The notes: a model not told the origin generated them from the letters alone. A stretch of 64,000 nt of DNA from Phreatobacter cathodiphilus (GCF_003008515.1 NZ_CP027668.1:2286001-2350000), one strand, 5' to 3'. Positions 46,312 to 55,939 are shown, counted from the first letter of the stretch. Numbers and translations are program-made.

Positions 46312-48102
46312 TCAGTTCGGCTTGGGAGCCGGCCCCTCGCCGGTGTTGCGGCTGGTCTGGACCGGATTGTCGGTCAGGCCGTTGGCGATCTTGTCCAGGA
46401 TGCGCGGCAGGTCGTCCGGCTCCGGCTTGAGATCGCGGGCATGGTTCCACTGGAACCGGGCCTCGAGCTCGCGGCCGGCCTTCCAGTAGGCGTCACCGAG
46501 ATGGTCGTTGATGACCGGGTCTTCCGGCTTCAGCTCGATCGCCCGCTCGAGTTCGGCCACCGCCTCCTCGTAGCGGCCCATGCGGTAATAGGCCCAGCCG
46601 AGGCTGTCGACGATATAGCCGTCCTCGGGCGTCAGCTCGACGGCCTTGCGCACGAGGGCGAGGCCCTCTTCCAGGTTGATGCCCTGGTCGACCCAGGAAT
46701 AGCCGAGATAGTTCAGCACCTGCGCCCGCCCGCGGGCATTGTTCTCGGGGATGAGTTCGAGCGCCTTCTTCAGGTCCGCCTCGGCCTTGGCCCACTGCTT
46801 GGTGCGCTCATAGGCGATGCCGCGGAAGTAGAAGTAGATCCAGTGCTGCGGCCCCGGATCGGAGATCAGCGCCAGCGCCTTGGAATAGGTCTCCGCCGCC
46901 TCGCCGAACATCTTGCGCGCCCGCTGGATGTTGCCGAGCGCCTGCAGCGCCTCGAGATCCTGCGGGTTGCGGGCGATGAGGTCGGACAGCGCCTTGCGCG
47001 CCTCGTCGGTGCGGTCGAGCTGTTCGAGGTTAAGCGCCCGCTGGATCTGGGCGTTGCGGTAGAGCGGCGAGCTCTCCGGCATGGCCTCGAACACCGCGAT
47101 CGCCCGGCGCGGCAGCTTCAGATATTCATAGAGGTCGGCCAGCGACAGGATCGCCATGTCCTGCTGCGGCTCCAGCCAACGCGCGAGCTGCAGGTAGATG
47201 AGGGCGAGGTCCTCGCCGCCCTGGCGCGACAGGGCCGAGCCGAGGCCGTAGAGCACCTCGGCGGCACCGGCCTGGCTGGTGCGCACCAGCATGGGCAGCG
47301 ACCCGCCCGGCTGGCTCAGCCGCTCCTGCGCCGCGACGATCACGGGGTGGTTGGGAATCACCTTGTCGTAGGCGGCGAAGATCTGCCGAGCGTCGTCGGC
47401 CGACTTGGCGCGCGAGGCCCAGCGGCCGTAGGCGTCCACGATCCTGAGGATCGTCGGGTCCTGCTTGTAGGCCTCCTCCAGCCGACGGCCGGCCTCGGCG
47501 CGGCGTCCCGCGGCGTCGAGGATCAGGCCGGCATGAAAGTTCTTGAACAGGTTGTACCAGTCGGCACCGGTGAGCCGGTCGAGCGCGGCGACACCCGCCT
47601 GCGCGTCGCCCGAGCCGAGATGGGTCCAGCCGATGAGCAGGGCGGAGGTCAGGTCGGCATTGGCGCGCGGCGCCGCGGTCAGATGGGTGCGGGCGGTCTG
47701 GAACTGTTTCGCCTTCAGCGCCCGCATGGCGAGGGTCAGCCGCGCCAGGCGGTGGCCGCGATCGATCTGGATCAGCCGCTCGGCGAGCGGGCCGGCCTCG
47801 TCGACATTGCCGTCGGCCAGCGTGGTGACGAAGGCACGTTCCAGGATCTCGTTGTTGCGCGGATCCTGCCGCAGCGCCGCGCGCCAGTAGACCGACGCCG
47901 CCGAGGTGTCCCGCACGTTGGAGGCCAGCCGCGCCGCCAGCACGTTGCCATAAACGGAGCCGCGCAGGGCGTCACGGAAGGTCGGGGTCGCGCCCAGCGG
48001 TTCGAAGCTCTGGTTGCGCGCCTGGGCCAGGCCCGGGGATACGACGGCGGTGGCGATGGCCGCCGCCAGCGCGAGGACGCGGAAAGGGGTCTTGATCGTC
48101 AC
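46312..48102 (-). CDS. Secreted TPR-repeat protein
   Basis: A 596-residue exported protein with a signal peptide (about 1-27, ending GLAQA) and numerous tetratricopeptide repeats, clear from about 60 to 570 (for example YGNVLAARLASN, EEAVAELERAIELKPEDPVINDHLGDAYWKAG). It probably acts as a scaffold. I chose the GTG at 48102 giving MTIKTPFRVLALAAA; the longer open frame upstream is not supported. It lies directly upstream of ispE and is divergent from prmB, with 273 gene-free bases between them. The C-terminal tail is rich in Asn, Gly and Pro. Confidence 0.85.
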   Translation of the reverse strand: MTIKTPFRVLALAAAIATAVVSPGLAQARNQSFEPLGATPTFRDALRGSVYGNVLAARLASNVRDTSAASVYWRAALRQDPRNNEILERAFVTTLADGNVDEAGPLAERLIQIDRGHRLARLTLAMRALKAKQFQTARTHLTAAPRANADLTSALLIGWTHLGSGDAQAGVAALDRLTGADWYNLFKNFHAGLILDAAGRRAEAGRRLEEAYKQDPTILRIVDAYGRWASRAKSADDARQIFAAYDKVIPNHPVIVAAQERLSQPGGSLPMLVRTSQAGAAEVLYGLGSALSRQGGEDLALIYLQLARWLEPQQDMAILSLADLYEYLKLPRRAIAVFEAMPESSPLYRNAQIQRALNLEQLDRTDEARKALSDLIARNPQDLEALQALGNIQRARKMFGEAAETYSKALALISDPGPQHWIYFYFRGIAYERTKQWAKAEADLKKALELIPENNARGRAQVLNYLGYSWVDQGINLEEGLALVRKAVELTPEDGYIVDSLGWAYYRMGRYEEAVAELERAIELKPEDPVINDHLGDAYWKAGRELEARFQWNHARDLKPEPDDLPRILDKIANGLTDNPVQTSRNTGEGPAPKPN

Positions 48103-48375
48103 AATCGCTCTCTCGTCATTCCTCGGAGAAGATCGGCGCCGCACGCGAGAAAATGCGCCTGTCGGGTCGGCGGGGCATCGGTCCAGCATGCCTTCGAAGC
48201 CGGTGATCCGCAAGGAGACCTTGGCGGGTGAGTTGGGCGATGCCAAGGCAGATGGCGGTTTCGTGATCGTCGCGCGTTGATCGGTCCCACGGCCCCGGCG
48301 AGGCTTGAAGCCGGCCGTGGGAGGCTTTAGCAGGGCGCGGGGGCGAGCATTTTCGCCCGTTCCGGAATCTGCCTC

Positions 48376-49287
48376 ATGGCCCTCTCGCCCGCCGACGAAC
48401 TCCTGACGCTGCGCGACCTCGTCCGCTATGCCGTCACCCGCTTCGCCCAGGCCCGGCTGGTCTACGGCCACGGCACCACCACGGCCCTCGACGAGGCGGC
48501 CTTCATGATGCTCGAGGGCCTCTCCCTTCCCGTGGACGAACTCGGCCCCTGGCTGGAGGCGCGCCTGACGCGGCCGGAGCGCGAGCGGCTGATCGGCCTC
48601 ATCGAGGCCCGCATCGCCACCCGCAAGCCGGCGCCCTACCTGGTCGGCCGCGCCTATATCCAGGGCGTGCCCTTCCGGGTCGACGAGCGGGTCATCGTGC
48701 CGCGCTCCTATCTCGGCGAGATGATGATGACGGGGGCGCTCACCCAGGACGGCGCGGGCCCCGTTCCCGACCCCTTCGAGATCTCCCGAGTGCTCGACCT
48801 GTGCACCGGCTCCGGGTGCCTGGCCATCCTCGCCGCCATGGCCTATCCGAACGCTGCCGTCGACGCTGTGGACCTGTCGCGCGACGCGCTGGAGGTGGCG
48901 AAGCTCAACCTCGCCGACCACGACATGGAGGACCGGGTCCATCTCATCGCCGGCGACCTGTTCAAGCCGCTCGCCGGCCGCCGCTACGACCTCATCATCG
49001 CCAATCCGCCTTATGTGGCGAAGGCCGAGGTGGACGCCTTCCCGGCCGAATACCGCGCCGAACCCGTCATGGCCCATCTGGGCGGCGCCGACGGCCTCGA
49101 CATCGTCCGCCGCATCCTCGCCGAGGCGGGCGACCACCTCACCCCCGAGGGCGGCCTGATCTGCGAGATCGGAACCGGGCGCGACATCCTCGAGGCCGAA
49201 TACGACCTGCCGTTCCTCTGGCTCGATTCGGCCGAGAGCGAGGGCGAGGTGTTCTGGCTCAGTGCGGCTGATCTGGCGGCCGAATAA
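48376..49287 (+). CDS. prmB: 50S ribosomal protein L3 N5-glutamine methyltransferase PrmB
   Basis: Methylates a glutamine of ribosomal protein L3. 303 residues. The SAM motif is VLDLCTGSGCLAILAA, the catalytic motif IIANPPYV, and the N-terminal helical domain includes LVRYAVTRFAQARLVYGHGT, typical of PrmB rather than PrmC. The ATG follows a C-rich leader with a weak ribosome site. Palindromic repeats lie immediately after it, before the GNAT gene. Confidence 0.92.
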   Translation: MALSPADELLTLRDLVRYAVTRFAQARLVYGHGTTTALDEAAFMMLEGLSLPVDELGPWLEARLTRPERERLIGLIEARIATRKPAPYLVGRAYIQGVPFRVDERVIVPRSYLGEMMMTGALTQDGAGPVPDPFEISRVLDLCTGSGCLAILAAMAYPNAAVDAVDLSRDALEVAKLNLADHDMEDRVHLIAGDLFKPLAGRRYDLIIANPPYVAKAEVDAFPAEYRAEPVMAHLGGADGLDIVRRILAEAGDHLTPEGGLICEIGTGRDILEAEYDLPFLWLDSAESEGEVFWLSAADLAAE

Positions 49288-49306
49288 CCATCGCAGCGCT
49301 GAGTTC

Positions 49307-49451
49307 ACCCCCACCCCTGACCCCTCCCCGCCGCAAGCGGGGGGAGGGGACGAGCCCCTTCATGCGCCCGTGGTGTGGCAGATCGCGACGAGACGTCCCG
49401 CAGTTCCCCTCCCCCCGCTTGCGGCGGGGAGGGGTCAGGGGTGGGGGGTCC
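49307..49451. repeat. Inverted pair of CCCCACCCCTGACC repeats
   Basis: Left copy 49307-49354 and right copy 49407-49451 are reverse complements around a roughly 50-base spacer; each also holds CCCCTCCCCGCCGCAAGCGG-like palindromes. They lie between the convergent prmB and GNAT genes, and the last codons of the GNAT gene read into the right copy. Confidence 0.8.
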
Positions 49452-49950
49452 GCTTGCCGTCGCCCCTGGCCAGGGCATCGAGCCCCTCCCCTTCCAGCCG
49501 GTAGGAGATCGCCGGCCGAACCTTCATCCCCAGCCGCTCGTAGAAGCGCTGGGCCCCCTCGTTGTGGGGCTCGGCGGTCAGGTCGATGCGGGTGATGCCC
49601 TTGTCGCGGGCGAAGCCTGCGAGAAAGGCCATCAGCGCCTCGCCGATGCCGGCGCCCCGCGCCGCCTCGACGACGAAGAGATCCTTGACGAAGAGCATGC
49701 CACCGAGCCGCCGTCCCGGGTGCACCAGCACGAAGAAGGCGATGCCAACGGGCTGCCCCTCGTTGAACGCGAGGGCCACCAGCGTTCCCAGCTGCGGATC
49801 GGCCTCGATCCGCCGCATCAGCGCAGTCACGTCGCCCGCCGCACTCGGCGGCAGCTGCGGGTTGTAGAAGAGGTCCATCGCCCGGTTCATGGCGGCGATG
49901 GCCTCGTGGTCGTCCGGGCCGGCGAGGCGGATGGTCGGCTCTCCGGTCAT
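49435..49950 (-). CDS. GNAT family N-acetyltransferase
   Basis: A 171-residue acetyl-CoA-dependent acetyltransferase of unknown acceptor. The acetyl-CoA site is VVEAARGAGIGEALMAFL (the R-G-x-G-I-G pattern), followed by LTAEPHNEGAQRFYERLGM. I chose the ATG giving MTGEPTIRLAGPDD. It sits eight bases after ettA in the same direction, so it is in the ettA transcript. The last ten residues are read from the palindromic repeat. Confidence 0.88.
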   Translation of the reverse strand: MTGEPTIRLAGPDDHEAIAAMNRAMDLFYNPQLPPSAAGDVTALMRRIEADPQLGTLVALAFNEGQPVGIAFFVLVHPGRRLGGMLFVKDLFVVEAARGAGIGEALMAFLAGFARDKGITRIDLTAEPHNEGAQRFYERLGMKVRPAISYRLEGEGLDALARGDGKRTPHP

Positions 49951-49958
49951 GCGGACCC

Positions 49959-51611
49959 TCAGCGCGCGAACTTCTTGTACTGAATCCGCTTCGGAATGGT
50001 CGAATCGATGCCGAGGCGACGCTTCTTGTCCTCCTCGTAGTCCTGGAAATTGCCCTCGAACCACTCGACGTGGCTGTCCCCCTCGAAGGCGAGGATGTGG
50101 GTGGCGATGCGGTCGAGGAACATGCGGTCATGGCTGATGATGACGGCGCAGCCGGCATAATCCTCCAGCGCCTCTTCCAGCGCCCTCAGCGTGTCGACGT
50201 CGAGGTCGTTGGTCGGCTCGTCGAGCAGCAGCACGTTGGCGCCGCGCTGCAGGATCTTGGCGAGGTGGACACGGTTGCGCTCGCCGCCCGAGAGCTGGCC
50301 GACCTTCTTCTGCTGGTCGCCGCCCTTGAAGTTGAAGGCGCCGCAATAGGCGCGGGCGTTGATCTCGCGTTTTCCCAGATAGAGGATCTCGTTGCCGCCG
50401 GAGATCTCCTCATAGACCGTCTTGTTGTCGGCGAGGGCGTCGCGCGACTGGTCGACATAGCCGAGCTTGACGTTGTCTGCGACGATGATCTCGCCGCCGT
50501 CCGGCTTTTCCTGGCCCGCGATCATACGGAACAGCGTCGTCTTGCCGGCGCCGTTCGGGCCGATGACGCCGACGATGCCGCCCGGCGGCAGGCGGAACGA
50601 CAGGTTGTCGATCAGCAGCTTGTCGCCGAAGGCCTTCGACAGGTCCTTGAACTCGATCACGTTGTTGCCGAGGCGCTCGGCGATGGGAATGATGATCTGG
50701 GCGGTGGTCGGGCCGGCCTCGGCGGCCTTCTTGACGAGGTCGTCGTAGCGCTGGATGCGGGCCTTGTTCTTCGCCTGCCGCGCCTTGGGCGAGGAGCCCA
50801 TCCATTCGGCTTCACGCTGCAGCGTCTTCAGGCGCGTCTCCTCCTCGCGGCCCTCCTGGAGGAGGCGCTTCTGCTTCTGCTGCAGCCACGAGGAGTAATT
50901 GCCCTCGTAGGGTATGCCCTTGCCGCGGTCGAGCTCGAGGATCCAGCCCGTGACGTTGTCGAGGAAGTAGCGGTCATGGGTGACGATCAGGATGGCGCCC
51001 GGATAGGTCCTGAGGTGGCCTTCCAGCCAGGCGGTCGTCTCGGCGTCGAGGTGGTTGGTCGGCTCGTCGAGCAAGAGGACTTCCGGCTGGTCGAGCAGGA
51101 GGCGGCAGAGCGCCACGCGGCGCTTCTCGCCGCCGGAGAGCTTGTCCACCGCCCAGTCGTCCGGCGGGCAGATCAGCGCGTCCATCGCCTGGTCCACCTG
51201 GCTGTCGAGATCCCACAGGCCCTGCGCCTCGATCTCGTCCTGGAGCTTCGCCATCTCGTCGGCGGTCTCGTCGGAATAGTTCATGGCGAGCTCGTTGTAG
51301 CGGTCGAGGATCGCCTTCTTCTTGGCGACGCCGAGCATGACGTTCTCGCGCACGGTGAGGCTGGTATCGAGCTGCGGCTCCTGCGGCAGGTAGCCGACGC
51401 GCACGCCCTCGGCGGCCCAGGCCTCGCCGGTATATTCCTTGTCCATTCCGGCCATGATGCGCAGCAGGGTGGACTTACCCGCGCCGTTGACGCCGAGCAC
51501 GCCGATCTTGGCGTCCGGGTAGAAGGACAGGTGGACGTTTTCCAGAACCTTTTTGCCGTTCGGATAGGCCTTGGTCAGGCCGGACATGTGGTAGGCGAAC
51601 TGGCGAGCCAT
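49959..51611 (-). CDS. ettA: Energy-dependent translational throttle protein EttA
   Basis: An ABC-F ATPase that binds the ribosomal E site and gates entry into elongation according to ATP/ADP. 550 residues, two ABC domains without membrane parts. First domain: [35 protein letters not shown]. Second domain: [35 protein letters not shown]. The linker and the tail [12 protein letters not shown] match EttA. Length agrees with the family. Confidence 0.95.
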   Translation of the reverse strand: MARQFAYHMSGLTKAYPNGKKVLENVHLSFYPDAKIGVLGVNGAGKSTLLRIMAGMDKEYTGEAWAAEGVRVGYLPQEPQLDTSLTVRENVMLGVAKKKAILDRYNELAMNYSDETADEMAKLQDEIEAQGLWDLDSQVDQAMDALICPPDDWAVDKLSGGEKRRVALCRLLLDQPEVLLLDEPTNHLDAETTAWLEGHLRTYPGAILIVTHDRYFLDNVTGWILELDRGKGIPYEGNYSSWLQQKQKRLLQEGREEETRLKTLQREAEWMGSSPKARQAKNKARIQRYDDLVKKAAEAGPTTAQIIIPIAERLGNNVIEFKDLSKAFGDKLLIDNLSFRLPPGGIVGVIGPNGAGKTTLFRMIAGQEKPDGGEIIVADNVKLGYVDQSRDALADNKTVYEEISGGNEILYLGKREINARAYCGAFNFKGGDQQKKVGQLSGGERNRVHLAKILQRGANVLLLDEPTNDLDVDTLRALEEALEDYAGCAVIISHDRMFLDRIATHILAFEGDSHVEWFEGNFQDYEEDKKRRLGIDSTIPKRIQYKKFAR

Positions 51612-51827
51612 GGCGTGGGGCGTCCCTGATGTGCCGCGTGCACCGGCGGTGCCGCGCCGCGTCGAGCTGGATGTCGCGTGATCAGCGCGAGATAGCGGGC
51701 GGCGGGGAAAGCCGCAAGCCGGATGCGGCGAATTTTCCGTGCCGCGCCCCTATGACAAGCCGGCGGAACCGTGCTGATCTGGGGCCGGGCGCGGCAAGCG
51801 CCGAACGACTATCTCGGGGGGACATCC

Positions 51828-52196
51828 ATGGCGAGGACAATCCTGGCCGCCGCTGCGGCCGTCTTGATCGCGGGCATCGGCGCGGCGAGCGCCCAGCAGC
51901 TCACCGGCCGCTACAACGTCATCGGCGACAACGGCAACGGCACCGGCTATCGCGGCGTGGCCGTCATCAGCGGCACGGCGGGCGGCAATTGCGGCATCCG
52001 CTGGGCCATCGTCAACACGCCGCCGACCCAGGGCTTCTGCATGCGCCAGGGCAACGTGCTCTCGGCCGCCTACAAGCTGGGGGAATCGGTGGGCCTCGTG
52101 GTCTATCGCATCAACGACGACGGCACGCTCGAGGGCACCTGGACCATCGCCGGCCAGGAAGGCGTCGGCAAGGAGCGGCTCGTCCCGGCGCGGTGA
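51828..52196 (+). CDS. Secreted protein of the rhizobial fibronectin-binding-like family
   Basis: A 122-residue exported protein. The signal peptide (about 1-21) ends ASAQQ. The mature part is a small beta-rich domain starting LTGRYNVIGDNGNGTGYRG and ending GTLEGTWTIAGQEGVGKERL, with a Cys pair (NCGI and FCMR). Rhizobial relatives are often annotated as fibronectin-binding proteins, but no binding evidence is implied here. I chose the ATG giving MARTILAAAAA. Upstream 51612-51827 is gene-free. Confidence 0.7.
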   Translation: MARTILAAAAAVLIAGIGAASAQQLTGRYNVIGDNGNGTGYRGVAVISGTAGGNCGIRWAIVNTPPTQGFCMRQGNVLSAAYKLGESVGLVVYRINDDGTLEGTWTIAGQEGVGKERLVPAR

Positions 52197-52239
52197 GGCG
52201 GGCGTTGGCGCGCAGGCTCCGATAGGACTGACAAGGACC

Positions 52240-52380
52240 GAGGACATGCGTGGATGTCCGGGACGAGCCCGGGCCTGACGGAAAGGGAGTGCCGGGACGG
52301 TGTCGCCGGTTGAGTGACGCGCCTTCCGATCCGCGTCATGGCCGGGTTCGTCCCGGCCATTCACGACGTGAACTTCGCAT
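52240..52380. repeat. Inverted cgtcatggccggg-type repeat
   Basis: CGTGGATGTCCGGGACGAGC at about 52250 and its inverted relation in GCGTCATGGCCGGGTTCGTC at about 52336 form a loose inverted pair, resembling the element at 42061. It occupies most of the 358 bases between the gene at 51828 and the minus-strand gene at 52555. Nothing else is visible there. Confidence 0.6.
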
Positions 52381-52554
52381 GCGCAGAACGGGCCCCTGCC
52401 AGCTCCGGCCGACTGCCCCCCGTTGGGAAGTCGCGGTAGAGAAACATCAATGCAATATTCTCAGTATGGCGTTTGCGCCTCGGCATACTTCCCAATCGAA
52501 GAATGCCTGCAGGCAGCTCTGCGAGCGTCTGTCAGCTTGCTAAATCTGCGGCTG

Positions 52555-52905
52555 TTAGCGGCTTCCCGCTCCGCCAGTGGTGCGGCAACCGAGTGTAGCG
52601 AACTGGGGGTTGCCTTGCCTCATGCCGCGGCAGGCGGGATGCGGCTGCTGGATTAGAGTATCGTTGGGGCGCCTAGGTTGCTGAACCACGGCATTGTTCG
52701 ACGGACGCTGCTGCTGGGTGGGATGGGTGCTTGCCCCGCCGGTGGTACGGCAGCCCAGGGTGGCAAATTGCGGGTTGCCTTGCCGCATGCCGCGGCAAGC
52801 GGGATGCGGCTGCTGTGCAGAGGCGATAGGGGCTTGGCCCACCAGCGTGGTGGCGATCAGTCCGAGGCCGAAGGTGTCGAGAAAGCGACGGCGGCAGATG
52901 ATCAT
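52555..52905 (-). CDS. Tat-type secreted protein with two identical Cys-pair units
   Basis: A 116-residue protein of unknown family. The N-terminus CRRRFLDTFGL (residues 4-14) fits a twin-arginine signal, with cleavage near ASAQQ (30). Residues 31-58 and 86-113 are the same 28-residue unit, QQPHPACRGMRQ then GNPQFATLGCRTTGGA, each with a C-x14-C pair, joined by a Gln/Pro/Asn-rich linker. I chose the ATG giving MIICRRRF because AAGGAG precedes it. The two DNA copies differ at thirteen positions, all synonymous. It is a single gene, divergent in character from its neighbours; function unknown. Confidence 0.7.
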   Translation of the reverse strand: MIICRRRFLDTFGLGLIATTLVGQAPIASAQQPHPACRGMRQGNPQFATLGCRTTGGASTHPTQQQRPSNNAVVQQPRRPNDTLIQQPHPACRGMRQGNPQFATLGCRTTGGAGSR

Positions 52906-53021
52906 AGCAGCTCCTTCATAGCGGACGAAGAAGTCATGCATGAGCCGCCGACGGAGGCAATCAAGATTTCGCGCCGACACGAAGCGATCGAAAGTTGATG
53001 AAGCGCCGCCGACAGTGATGC

Positions 53022-54002
53022 CTAACCCAGCGCCTCGATGAACCCCATCAGCAGCCCGCTCACCTCCTCCGCCCGCTCCTGCTGGATCCAGTGGCCGGCG
53101 CCCTCGATGAGATGCACGCCGCGGCAGCCCGGCAGTGTCTTCGGATAAGCCTCGATCTGCGCCTTCGACGCGGGGAAATGCATCACGCCGTCATTCCTCC
53201 CGGCGATGAACAGCGAGGGCTGGCGGATCGGCTGGCCGCGCCACGGCGCCGTCAGCGCCGCGTTCCGGCGCAGGTTACGGTACCAGTTGAGCCCGCCGCG
53301 GAAACCGGAATGGGCGAACTGCCCCGCGAGATAGGCCATGTGCGCCGGCGGCAGCCAGGCGGGAAGCTCGCCCGGCGGATCGGTGTTGGCGATGAGGCCG
53401 CCCGGCGTCTTCAGGCGGATCATCGACTTGCGGCGGCCGGTGCGGTCGCCGAACCCGTCGAAATAGATGCGTTTCAGGCTGTCCTCGGGGTCGCGGTCGA
53501 GTTCGGCCTCGGCGACGCCCGGCGCCTGGAAATACTGCATGTAGAAGTCGCGGATGCCGAGCTTCTCCAGCGCCGTCAGCAGGTCGCTGTAGCCGGGCGG
53601 CGTCCAGGGCACGCTCATGCCCACCACGGCGCGGAAGACGTCCGGGCGCAGCAGCGCGCAGTGCCAGGCGACCGGGGCGCCCCAGTCGTGGCCCACCACG
53701 ACGGCGTCCTCCGCCCCCAGCACCTTCACCAGCTCCACCTGATCCGCGACGAGGTCGAGGATGGAATAGCGCTCGATCTCCGCCGGCGCGTCCGTATGGC
53801 CGTAGCCCCGCATGTCGGGCGCCACCGCCCGGTAGCCCGCCGCCGCCACCGCCCGCATCTGATGGCGCCATGAGGCCCAGCCCTCGGGCCAGCCGTGGCA
53901 GAACAGGACGAGGGGGCCTTCGCCGAGTTCGGCGATGCGCATGGTGATGCCGTTGGCCTTCACGGTTCTGAGCGGGATCGGCGCGTCTTCCGTCGCGGAC
54001 AT
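53022..54002 (-). CDS. Alpha/beta hydrolase, epoxide hydrolase-like
   Basis: A 326-residue hydrolase. The oxyanion-region HGWPE, the nucleophile elbow VVVGHDWGAPVAWH with Asp as nucleophile, and the C-terminal GAGHWIQQE His match the soluble epoxide hydrolase and haloalkane dehalogenase branch. The Asp nucleophile in GHDWG and HGWPE favour epoxide hydrolase. I chose the ATG giving MSATEDAPIPLRTVK because GGAGG precedes it by four bases. It is divergent from the small Lys-rich gene at 54082. The substrate is unknown. Confidence 0.88.
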   Translation of the reverse strand: MSATEDAPIPLRTVKANGITMRIAELGEGPLVLFCHGWPEGWASWRHQMRAVAAAGYRAVAPDMRGYGHTDAPAEIERYSILDLVADQVELVKVLGAEDAVVVGHDWGAPVAWHCALLRPDVFRAVVGMSVPWTPPGYSDLLTALEKLGIRDFYMQYFQAPGVAEAELDRDPEDSLKRIYFDGFGDRTGRRKSMIRLKTPGGLIANTDPPGELPAWLPPAHMAYLAGQFAHSGFRGGLNWYRNLRRNAALTAPWRGQPIRQPSLFIAGRNDGVMHFPASKAQIEAYPKTLPGCRGVHLIEGAGHWIQQERAEEVSGLLMGFIEALG

Positions 54003-54081
54003 GGGACCTCCGAAGGTGCGCGGAACCGCAAGCCTGCCCCAGCCGTTGGCCCTTGAACATTCCCCCGAACAGGAGGCGGCG

Positions 54082-54390
54082 ATGCCCCAGGGCGACAAGT
54101 CGGCCTATACGGACAAGCAGAAGCGCAAGGCCGAGCATATCGAGAAGAGCTACGAGGAGCGCGGCACCTCGGAGAAGCGGGCGGAAGCCATCGCCTGGGC
54201 GACCGTCAACAAGGAGAGCGGCGGCGGCAACAAGTCTGGCTCCGGCCGCGGCAAGGCCGACACCAAGGTCTCGGCCAAACGGGGCGGCGCGAAGGGTGGC
54301 GCCGCCAGCGCCTCGCGCAGCGCCGCGGAGCGGTCCGCCTCCGCGAAGAAGGCCGCCGCGACCCGCAAGCGTAACGCCGCCAGGCACTGA
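54082..54390 (+). CDS. Small Lys/Ala-rich protein, plasmid-stabilization-like family
   Basis: A 102-residue basic protein. The first half (GDKSAYTDKQKRKAEHIE, then SEKRAEAIAWATVNKESGGG) is a conserved domain common in alphaproteobacteria, often called plasmid stabilization protein without proof. The second half is a Lys/Ala/Ser/Arg-rich tail like that of histone H1-type proteins, suggesting nucleic-acid binding. AGGAGG precedes the ATG. It is a single gene. The name should not be taken as function. Confidence 0.75.
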   Translation: MPQGDKSAYTDKQKRKAEHIEKSYEERGTSEKRAEAIAWATVNKESGGGNKSGSGRGKADTKVSAKRGGAKGGAASASRSAAERSASAKKAAATRKRNAARH

Positions 54391-54438
54391 CCCTCCCCTG
54401 TTCGGCCGATCTTGAGCGCCGGGCCGCCCTGGCCTTGA

Positions 54439-54454
54439 CTGATCACACGATCAG
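54439..54454. promoter_or_regulatory. Probable TetR operator
   Basis: A perfect dyad CTGATC-ACAC-GATCAG lies 11 bases before the ATG of the TetR gene. Its position overlapping the likely start of transcription fits autorepression and control of the downstream enzymes. No clear promoter boxes were found. Confidence 0.6.
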
Positions 54455-54465
54455 CGGGAGGGCGC

Positions 54466-55131
54466 ATGGCCGTGCGAGCCGCCGGGACGAGCAAGCCGAC
54501 CGCGAAGGAGGACATCCTCGACGCGGCTGAGGCCGTGTTCGCCGCGCGCGGCTTCGAGGGCGCCTCGATGCGCGCCATCGCCGAGGCCGCGGGCGTCGCC
54601 CAGGCGCTGCTCCACTACCATTACAAGACCAAGGAGGGCCTGTTCGAGGCCATGTTCACCCGCCGCTCGGGCGCCATCAACCGCATCCGGCTGGCGCGGC
54701 TCGACGTCATGCTGGCGCGTGGCCAGCCGAGCGTGGAGGACATCGTCGAGGCCCTGCTGCGCCCCACCATCGAGGCCGGCCATGACCCGCGCCGTGGCGG
54801 AAGCCGCTTTGCCGGCCTCATCCTCGCGACCGGAACCGCCGAGGACGATTGGCGGAGGGATCTCGTCGCCCGCAGCTACGATCCCATGGCGGGGCGCTTC
54901 ATCGCCGCGCTAACCGCGGCGCTGCCGGGCCTCGACCGCGCCGCCGCCACCTGGGGCTATCTCTTCGTCGTCGGCGCCGCCCTCACCCAGATGGCGCCGA
55001 CCGGCCGCGCCGACCGGCTGTCTGGCGGCGAAGCGCGCGACGAGGACACCGACGCCATGCTGGCCCGCGCCGTCGTCTTCGCCGCGGCGGGGCTGCGGGC
55101 TCTGGCCGCCGCCGGACCCGACGTCCACTGA
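54466..55131 (+). CDS. TetR family transcriptional regulator
   Basis: A 221-residue repressor with an N-terminal helix-turn-helix (EDILDAAEAVFAARGFEGASMRAIAEAAGVAQALLHYHYKTKEGLFEAM split over residues 15-63) and a helical ligand domain. GGGAGGG precedes the ATG, and the dyad at 54439 is a likely operator. The gene is 26 bases before the cyclase-family gene, so it probably regulates that enzyme and the FAH-family gene. The ligand is unknown. Confidence 0.9.
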   Translation: MAVRAAGTSKPTAKEDILDAAEAVFAARGFEGASMRAIAEAAGVAQALLHYHYKTKEGLFEAMFTRRSGAINRIRLARLDVMLARGQPSVEDIVEALLRPTIEAGHDPRRGGSRFAGLILATGTAEDDWRRDLVARSYDPMAGRFIAALTAALPGLDRAAATWGYLFVVGAALTQMAPTGRADRLSGGEARDEDTDAMLARAVVFAAAGLRALAAAGPDVH

Positions 55132-55157
55132 ACCCGCCTCACCCGAAGGAGACCGCC

Positions 55158-55934
55158 TTGCCCCGCCGCATCATCGACCTCTCCGTGGCCCTGCGCGCCG
55201 ACATCGCCTCCGACCCGCCCTCGGCCCTGCCATCGATCACCTATGTCGACCACAAGCAGTCGGTCGGGCAGATCCTGCCGTTCTTTCCAGGCCTGACGCA
55301 GCACGACCTGCCCGGCGGCGAGGGCTGGGCGGTGGAGCAACTCAACGTCTCCACTCACAACGGCACCCACCTCGACGCGCCCTACCACTTCCACTCGACG
55401 ACCGACGGCGGCAAGCCCGCCTGGACCATCGACGAGATGCCGCTCGACTGGTGCTTCCAGCGCGGCGTGAAGCTCGATTTCCGCCATTTCCCCGACGGCT
55501 ATGTCGCCACTGCCGCCGACGTGGAAGCGGAGCTGACGCGCGCCGACGTCACCCTGCAGCCGCTCGACATCGTCGTCGTCAACACCGCCGCCGGCGCCCG
55601 CTACGGCGAGCCGGATTATGTCGGCCGCGGCTGCGGCATGGGACGCGAGGCGACGCTGTACCTGACCGAGCGCGGCGTGAGGATCACCGGCACCGATGCC
55701 TGGAGCTGGGACGCGCCCTTCGTCCACACGGCGCGAAAATATGCGGAAACGGGCGATTCCGGTCTCATCTGGGAGGGCCATCGCGCCGGCATGGTGCGCG
55801 CTTACGGCCATATCGAGAAGATGACCAATCTCGACAAGCTACCCGCGACCGGCTTCACCATTTCCTGCTTCCCGTTCAAGATCCACAAGGCCTCCGCCGG
55901 CTTCTGCCGGGCCGTCGCCATCTTCGAGGACTGA
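55158..55934 (+). CDS. Cyclase family protein (kynurenine formamidase-like)
   Basis: A 258-residue metal-dependent hydrolase of the cyclase/kynurenine formamidase family. The metal motif NGTHLDAPYHF (H-x-G-T-H-x-D) lies near residue 74. Other features include GYVATAADVEAELTRADV and a late GRGCGMGREATLYL. I chose the TTG at 55158 because AAGGAG lies six bases upstream and MPRRIIDLSVAL is the family start. It lies between the TetR gene and the FAH-family gene, so it forms part of a small catabolic operon. The substrate is not decided. Confidence 0.88.
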   Translation: MPRRIIDLSVALRADIASDPPSALPSITYVDHKQSVGQILPFFPGLTQHDLPGGEGWAVEQLNVSTHNGTHLDAPYHFHSTTDGGKPAWTIDEMPLDWCFQRGVKLDFRHFPDGYVATAADVEAELTRADVTLQPLDIVVVNTAAGARYGEPDYVGRGCGMGREATLYLTERGVRITGTDAWSWDAPFVHTARKYAETGDSGLIWEGHRAGMVRAYGHIEKMTNLDKLPATGFTISCFPFKIHKASAGFCRAVAIFED

Positions 55935-55939
55935 CCGCC

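Noticed and set aside
46258-48231. A long plus-strand open frame opposite the TPR gene
   Set aside because: No motif or signal; the minus-strand TPR protein explains the sequence.
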